6,364 nucleotides of DNA from Thermoplasmata archaeon (GTDB taxonomy: Archaea; Thermoplasmatota; Thermoplasmata; Thermoplasmatales; Thermoplasmataceae): positions 1 through 6,364 of the forward strand of contig JAKBRR010000105.1 in the NCBI GenBank assembly GCA_021845325.1, in the 5' to 3' direction. The notes under the pieces are model-generated. The model saw only the letters and a list, made by a program, of their open reading frames with translations. It did not search any database and had not been told where the DNA came from. Numbering within the stretch: position 1 is the stretch's first letter; every line of letters starts with the position of its first letter. Positions 6,364 through 6,364 of the stretch are shown here, in pieces. The position numbers were made by a program, and so were the translations under genes.

Positions 6364-6364
6364 C

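Overview
The window looks like a piece of chromosome from an AT-rich archaeon, most likely of the Thermoplasmata (Thermoplasma/Ferroplasma/Cuniculiplasma-like). This is inferred from sequence character, not from a database match. Supporting signs are AT-rich DNA with frequent ATA and AGA/AGG codons, archaeal TATA boxes about 25 bases before start codons with no ribosome binding site (leaderless genes), a Shine-Dalgarno-like site only before an internal operon gene, a secreted beta-helix protein dense in N-glycosylation sequons, and a dolichol-kinase-type membrane enzyme.

Layout from left to right. (1) Positions 1-2069, minus strand: one uninterrupted reading frame for a secreted NosD-like right-handed beta-helix protein. 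It has a signal peptide, and its C-terminal end lies beyond the left edge, so no stop codon is visible. (2) Positions 2139-3976, minus strand: a two-gene operon of malic enzyme followed by a GNAT acetyltransferase, joined by a 4-base ATGA overlap. (3) Positions 3977-4026: a 50-base divergent intergenic region with a shared TATA region and an imperfect inverted repeat exactly midway between the two start codons. (4) Positions 4027-4947, plus strand: a two-domain GNAT-like acetyltransferase. (5) Positions 4948-4994: a short convergent gap with T-rich terminator-like sequence. (6) Positions 4995-5462, minus strand: a Nudix-fold protein with a degraded Nudix box. (7) Positions 5536-6363, minus strand: a polytopic SEC59/dolichol-kinase-like membrane protein whose first ATG lies at the right edge.

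How the genes relate. Malic enzyme makes pyruvate, CO2 and reduced nicotinamide cofactor from malate. One acetyltransferase is translationally coupled to it and another appears to share its promoter region, so both may be co-regulated with it; their substrates are unknown. The dolichol-kinase-like protein could supply lipid carrier for N-glycosylation, and the beta-helix protein is an obvious type of glycosylation target, but that link is inference.

No RNA genes, insertion sequences, CRISPR arrays or phage genes were seen, and no gene-free stretch exceeds about 75 bases. I did not find a convincing new multi-gene system. The most interesting points are the long edge-truncated surface protein, the symmetric bidirectional promoter, and the Nudix protein missing catalytic residues.
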